55,389 nucleotides of DNA from Acholeplasma sp. (GTDB lineage Bacteria; Bacillota_I; Bacilli_A; Acholeplasmatales; Acholeplasmataceae). The notes beneath the pieces are model-generated. The model saw only the letters and a list, made by a program, of their open reading frames with translations. It searched no databases and was not told the DNA's origin. A program made the translations under genes and the position numbers. Of the stretch, positions 51,616-55,389 are shown piece by piece (position 1 is the first letter of the stretch; every line of letters starts with the position of its first letter). Where the stretch lies: the NCBI GenBank assembly GCA_003605085.1, contig QZKD01000015.1, forward strand, positions 1 through 55,389. The letters are read 5' to 3'.

Positions 51616-52641
51616 GTGAACAAAGTGAATGTAGGCATCGTTGGAACAGGGATTTATCTTCCTCAAGGACGAATGACTGCACGGGAGATTTCAGAAGCCA
51701 CGCTTGGCCTCTGGAGCGAACAAGCAGTGATCGATAAACTAGGGATACGCGAAAAAACCATTCCCTTAGTGCTCCCGCAAGATGGAACTCAAGAGATGGG
51801 TGCACTTGCAGCCATCGATGCGATAAAAAATACTGGGATTGATCCTAAAGATATCGATGTGATCTTGAGTGTCACTGAAGAATGGAAAGAGTACCCCTTA
51901 ACCACATCTGCACTCTATATTCAAGACCGAATCGGTGCGATCAATGCTTGGGGAATCGATGTCCAAAATCGTTGCTGTACCACGGTTTCTGCTTTAAAAA
52001 TGGCCAAAGATATGCTGATCGCTGATGATGACATCCATCTCATTATGATTGTCGGGGGATATCGTAATGGTGATTTCGTTGATTTTACTGATAAAGATAT
52101 GTCGATGATGTATAACCTAGGAGCGGGTGGTGGTGCCATGATTCTTAAAAAGAATTATGGAAAAAACTTACTGCTCGGTTCACATGTCATCGCCGATGGT
52201 TCACTTTCTAGAACAGCGGGTGTAGAAATCGGTGGATTATGTAATCCCATCACACTTGCTAATGCCGATGAAGCGAAAAAATCACTGCGACTCATGGATC
52301 CTATCAAAATGAAAAACCGTTTAAATGAAGTCTCGATGCCCAATTGGTACAAATGTATCGATGAAGCATTGCGTAAGTCTAATATGACACGCAGTGATAT
52401 CGGGTATTTGGATATTCTTCATATTAAACGAAGTGGTCATGAGGCGATGCTTGAAGAATTAAATTTAAACAAAGAACAATCCATTTACTTAGAAGATTAC
52501 GGTCACATTGGACAAATCGATCAAATACTCTCGTTGCACCTCGCCTTAAAGTCCGGTCAGGTCAAAGAGGGTACCGTCGTATGTATGCTTGCTGCTGGCA
52601 TTGGTTATGTCTGGGCAGCGAACATCGTCCAATGGGGCTAA
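51616..52641 (+). CDS. KAS III/HMG-CoA synthase-like condensing enzyme
   Basis: The 341-residue thiolase-superfamily protein has the KAS III N-terminus (VGIVGTGIYLPQGRMTAREI), a catalytic cysteine at about 120 (VQNRCCTTVSAL, where KAS III has DLSAAC) and a histidine in HIKRSGHEA. The asparagine motif GNTxAAS of KAS III is replaced by YGHIGQIDQI, so the triad is not the standard one. It may join acyl-CoA units rather than acyl-ACP. I choose GTG 51616, 7-8 bases after AGGTG; GTG 51607 lies inside that site. Product is unknown. Confidence 0.78.
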   Translation: MNKVNVGIVGTGIYLPQGRMTAREISEATLGLWSEQAVIDKLGIREKTIPLVLPQDGTQEMGALAAIDAIKNTGIDPKDIDVILSVTEEWKEYPLTTSALYIQDRIGAINAWGIDVQNRCCTTVSALKMAKDMLIADDDIHLIMIVGGYRNGDFVDFTDKDMSMMYNLGAGGGAMILKKNYGKNLLLGSHVIADGSLSRTAGVEIGGLCNPITLANADEAKKSLRLMDPIKMKNRLNEVSMPNWYKCIDEALRKSNMTRSDIGYLDILHIKRSGHEAMLEELNLNKEQSIYLEDYGHIGQIDQILSLHLALKSGQVKEGTVVCMLAAGIGYVWAANIVQWG

Positions 52642-52666
52642 ATAGATAATAGAGTGAGGACCCTTT

Positions 52667-53968
52667 ATGCCTAAAGTCATTACTGCTGAACAAGCCGTTC
52701 AACTAGTCAAATCCAACGATCATATCGTGGTCGGTATGACAGCTGCAGAACCTCAAAATTTTATGAGGATTTTACATACTGTTGCCGATCAAGTCAATAA
52801 TGTCGTCGTATCCAACTGCTTACCGATCTTGGAAGCCGAATTTTTTACCAATCCTAAATATATCGATTCGTTTAAGGTCGCTGGATGGTTTTACACCAAC
52901 ACGTTACGAAAATATCATAAAAATGGCAACATTTCGTTTATCCCCAATCATCTTCATTTAGCAGGGAAAAAGCGATTCGAACATATGCCGCCCGATATCT
53001 TCATCACAGCAGCATCAGAGCCTGATGAACATGGTTATATCTCATTATCGATTCAAAATGTCTATGAACGCGATGCTGTCGATGTTGCAAGACTCGTGAT
53101 TGTTGAAACGAATCCAAACTTCCCTAGAACCTATGGAGACAATCAGATCCATATCAGTCAAGTGGATTATATCATTCATGCAAATTATCCAGTTCCTACG
53201 ATTAGCAATCCAGAACCCAATGAAAAAGATATGAAGATTGGCGAAGAGATTGCTAAACACATTCCTGATGGTGCAACCATCCAACTGGGGATCGGTGGTA
53301 TCCCGAATGCTGTATCATACTTTTTGAAAGATAAAAAGGATTTAGGTATTCATACGGAAATGTTCACCAATGGGATGATGGATCTCATCAAACATGGTGT
53401 GGTTACGGGAAAAAAGAAAAATTTCATGCCAGAAAAACATGTCTGTGCTTTCGCGTTTGGTTCCAAAGATTTGTACGATTTTCTCCATGAAAATAAAGAT
53501 GTTTATTTCATGAGAGGTATCGAAGCCAATGATCCACATGTGATTGGCAATAATGACCATCAAGTTTCAATCAATACAACCATTGAAATCGATTTGACAG
53601 GTCAGGTATGTAGTGAATCGATCGGACATGTCCAATTCTCTGGTACAGGTGGTCAAGCAGATACCGCGATTGGTGCACAGAATGCGAAATATGGAAAATC
53701 ATTTATTGCACTTTATTCCACAGCGATGGTTAGAAATCCACAAACAGGTGAAAAGGAAGAAATTTCAAAGATTGTTCCAACCCTTAAACCTGGTGCAGCG
53801 GTGACTCTATCCAGAAGCGATGTGGATTACGTCGTTACAGAACATGGTTGTGTGTGTTTAAGAGGAACGACGATTGAAGAAAGAGTGAAGTTACTGATTT
53901 CAATCGCACATCCTAAATTTAGGGATGAACTCTATAGAGAAGCTAAAAAATTGGAGTGGATCTTTTAA
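52667..53968 (+). CDS. Acetyl-CoA hydrolase/CoA-transferase family (4-hydroxybutyrate CoA-transferase-like)
   Basis: The 433-residue protein has the class I CoA-transferase layout, with GIGGIPNAV near residue 208, the catalytic glutamate in HTEMFTNG near residue 230 and SGTGGQAD near residue 327. It moves CoA between acetate/acetyl-CoA and another acid such as butyrate or a hydroxyacid. In this cluster it may load a carboxylic acid or release the product while saving CoA. Its stop overlaps the next start (TAATG). Confidence 0.92.
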   Translation: MPKVITAEQAVQLVKSNDHIVVGMTAAEPQNFMRILHTVADQVNNVVVSNCLPILEAEFFTNPKYIDSFKVAGWFYTNTLRKYHKNGNISFIPNHLHLAGKKRFEHMPPDIFITAASEPDEHGYISLSIQNVYERDAVDVARLVIVETNPNFPRTYGDNQIHISQVDYIIHANYPVPTISNPEPNEKDMKIGEEIAKHIPDGATIQLGIGGIPNAVSYFLKDKKDLGIHTEMFTNGMMDLIKHGVVTGKKKNFMPEKHVCAFAFGSKDLYDFLHENKDVYFMRGIEANDPHVIGNNDHQVSINTTIEIDLTGQVCSESIGHVQFSGTGGQADTAIGAQNAKYGKSFIALYSTAMVRNPQTGEKEEISKIVPTLKPGAAVTLSRSDVDYVVTEHGCVCLRGTTIEERVKLLISIAHPKFRDELYREAKKLEWIF

Positions 53969-54789
53969 TGCCCATCTTAAATTTTAAAGGAAGAAACATC
54001 TATTACCATGTTCAAGGAAGCGGTAATCCAATCCTGCTTTTAAATGGAATTATGATGTCAACAAAGTCATGGGAACCCTTCATGACGACATTATCTCAAA
54101 ATAATCAACTGATTCGTATCGACTTTTTTGATCAAGGACAATCTGATCGATTGAATAATAGTGTTTATACACAACAAATTCAAGTCGATGTCTTAGTTGA
54201 ACTCATGAGAGAACTTAAATTGCACAAAATTAACGTCGTCGGTATTTCCTATGGAGGCGAAGTGGCTGTTTTGTTTGCATGCCAGTATCCAGAGTTAGTC
54301 CAACGGTTGGTGTTATTTAATACGACACCTTATACCTCTCCTTGGTTATTAGAAATAGGTAAATCTTGGAAGAGTATCGCGAAGACTAGAAATGGTGAAA
54401 GTTATTATCAAGCAACCATTCCTGTCATCTATAGTCCAAAATTCTTTACCTCAAAACTTGAGTGGATGAAAAAACGAGAATCCTATCTCATTCCCATCTT
54501 CTCCAATCCTGAGTTTCTCGATGCGATGGACCGTTTGATCACATCGGCTGAGTCTTATGATGCAAGAGACATCCTTAAGTCCATCCAAGCTCAAACCTTA
54601 ATTGTGTCAGGAGATGAAGATTTTCTTACCCCACTGGCTGACCAAAAAACCTTGCACAGCATGATTAAAAACGCTTATCATGTTATTTTGCCAGGTGTTG
54701 GACATGCCTCGATGTATGAAGTCCCTCATTTATTTACGACCTTGGTGTTAGGGTTCATTAACACGAAAGATGAACAATATCAAATTTAA
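53968..54789 (+). CDS. Alpha/beta hydrolase
   Basis: The 273-residue protein has the nucleophile elbow GISYGGEVA (Ser about 97), an acidic residue in SGDEDFLTP and the histidine in GVGHAS, so the catalytic triad is complete. N-terminal GSGNPILLLNGIMM is the oxyanion region. It resembles small-molecule esterases, enol-lactonases or haloperoxidase-like hydrolases. ATG 53968 overlaps the CoA-transferase stop; an upstream in-frame ATG (53956) lies inside that gene without a ribosome site. Ester or thioester hydrolysis of the pathway product is a possible role. Confidence 0.88.
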   Translation: MPILNFKGRNIYYHVQGSGNPILLLNGIMMSTKSWEPFMTTLSQNNQLIRIDFFDQGQSDRLNNSVYTQQIQVDVLVELMRELKLHKINVVGISYGGEVAVLFACQYPELVQRLVLFNTTPYTSPWLLEIGKSWKSIAKTRNGESYYQATIPVIYSPKFFTSKLEWMKKRESYLIPIFSNPEFLDAMDRLITSAESYDARDILKSIQAQTLIVSGDEDFLTPLADQKTLHSMIKNAYHVILPGVGHASMYEVPHLFTTLVLGFINTKDEQYQI

Positions 54790-54822
54790 AATCGCTTTTG
54801 ATAAAAAGACAGGGGTGTATTC

Positions 54823-55389
54823 ATGAATTTTATCAATGACTTTCAAAGTGTATTATTTAGCGCACTCATCGGTTTCTCCTTTTTATCTTTAGCTACGTTT
54901 GGGATTGTCCTGATCTTTAAGACCAGTTCGACCACAAACTTTGCCCAAGGATCTTTAGGGATTTTAGGCGCGTACACGACAAGTTATTTAATTGATAAAC
55001 AAGGTGTAGTCGATTTAACAGGTCTTCCCAGTGTCACGATCACGAGCCCATATCAATTACTTTTACCGATGTTGGGTGGGATTGCTGTTTCCTTTATCGC
55101 TGGTTTACTGATCGATACGGTGATCTTTCGTAGAGCGAAGTATACCAATGCGGCAACCAAACAGATTATTACGATGGGTTTAGTGATTATAATCACAGGT
55201 ATGATTCCTATTGTATTTGGTGGAACAATCACACGTGTTAGCTTCCCGTTTTCAAGAGAAAGTACCACGATTTTAGGTTTACCTATGCCGATTCACCAGT
55301 TGGTAACATTAATCATTTCCTTCATTCTCATCATCTCCATCTTTATCCTTTTGAAATATACAAAATGGGGATTAGGTGTCCGTTCAGTG
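54823..55389 (+). CDS. Branched-chain amino-acid-type ABC permease (LivH-like), cut by the window end
   Basis: From ATG 54823 (AGGGGTG upstream) the frame stays open to the last base, giving 189 codons without a stop. The product is a membrane protein with FKTSSTTNFAQGSLGILGAY near residue 33, the LivH signature (normally INFAHG), then helices and LLKYTKWGLGVRSV at the edge, the start of the coupling loop (GxRxRA). LivFGHM-type importers are often found next to acyl-CoA and acyl-CoA synthetase genes and may import small carboxylic acids. It is 33 bases after the hydrolase gene and probably in the same operon. Confidence 0.9.
   Translation, partial: MNFINDFQSVLFSALIGFSFLSLATFGIVLIFKTSSTTNFAQGSLGILGAYTTSYLIDKQGVVDLTGLPSVTITSPYQLLLPMLGGIAVSFIAGLLIDTVIFRRAKYTNAATKQIITMGLVIIITGMIPIVFGGTITRVSFPFSRESTTILGLPMPIHQLVTLIISFILIISIFILLKYTKWGLGVRSV

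Noticed and set aside
1-55389. CRISPR arrays, insertion sequences, prophage genes, tRNA or rRNA genes
   Set aside because: Reading both strands I found no regular direct repeats with spacers, no transposase or integrase motif, no phage structural genes and no cloverleaf or rRNA sequence that I could support.

Overview
The window looks like chromosome from a low-GC, wall-less or Mollicutes-related Firmicute. The best guess is an Acholeplasma-like organism (Acholeplasmataceae or a neighbouring lineage such as Izemoplasma). The DNA is A+T-rich. UGA serves as a stop codon (for example in ruvB, trmB and the aldo/keto reductase neighbour), so the code is standard and Mycoplasma/Spiroplasma are unlikely. 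The Firmicutes-type rplU-prp-rpmA cluster with an L27 carrying a cleavable N-terminus, a YneF protein, PlsY and parE-parC fit this placement. The species call is inference.

Layout. 1-4470: end of a nucleoside/BMP-type ABC importer operon (binding protein, ATPase, two permeases). 4567-6920: rplU-prp-rpmA and obgE. 6924-10559 (minus): one 1202-residue coiled-coil gene, divergent from ruvA-ruvB-queA. 13244-13955: a membrane-anchored EIIB-like protein without its cysteine, followed by HPr. 13976-16490: trmB, an M42 aminopeptidase and an aldo/keto reductase. 16528-18146: ECF S-component plus pantothenate kinase coaX. 18177-21129: phosphohexomutase and Xaa-Pro aminopeptidase. 21179-23781: a compact, unrecognised four-gene system with two exported proteins, a short ABC ATPase and a permease. 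23787-25319: infC-rpmI-rplT with an attenuator-like leader and a probable AUA start for infC. 25348-27077: a membrane protein, then a free-standing structured RNA gene with a 6S-like shape. 27103-28181: second M42 peptidase. 28279-32964: ArsC-like phosphatase, SixA-CHAD fusion, Ppx and Ppk1, a polyphosphate module. 32966-36300: CadC-like repressor, Cu-type P-ATPase, short CopZ and rsmD. 36295-39271: membrane protein, yneF, an alpha/alpha-barrel protein and plsY. 39300-46587: parE-parC, a TGS/uridine-kinase fusion and a winged-helix protein. 46656-48503: a stand-alone divergent EF-Ts, a DUF2892 protein and a membrane protein. 48506-55389: a TetR repressor and a divergent acyl-CoA cluster (thiolase, reductase, KAS III-like synthase, CoA-transferase, hydrolase, LivH-type permease cut by the window end).

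Regulation is unusually legible. Most units are closed by short hairpin-plus-T terminators, several of which overlap stop codons. Promoters often carry an extended -10 (TGNTATAAT), and in two clear cases (a third is looser) the terminator T-run runs straight into the next promoter. The acyl-CoA locus has two identical-design TetR operators, one at the start of the thiolase operon and one at the start of a short orphan transcript that ends at its own terminator.

The items I consider most likely to be new are the two RNA candidates (26909-27056 and 49239-49404), the SixA-CHAD/Ppx/Ppk operon, the Cys-to-Glu EIIB-like protein in front of HPr, the 21.2-23.8 kb ABC system, and the 1202-residue coiled-coil protein.
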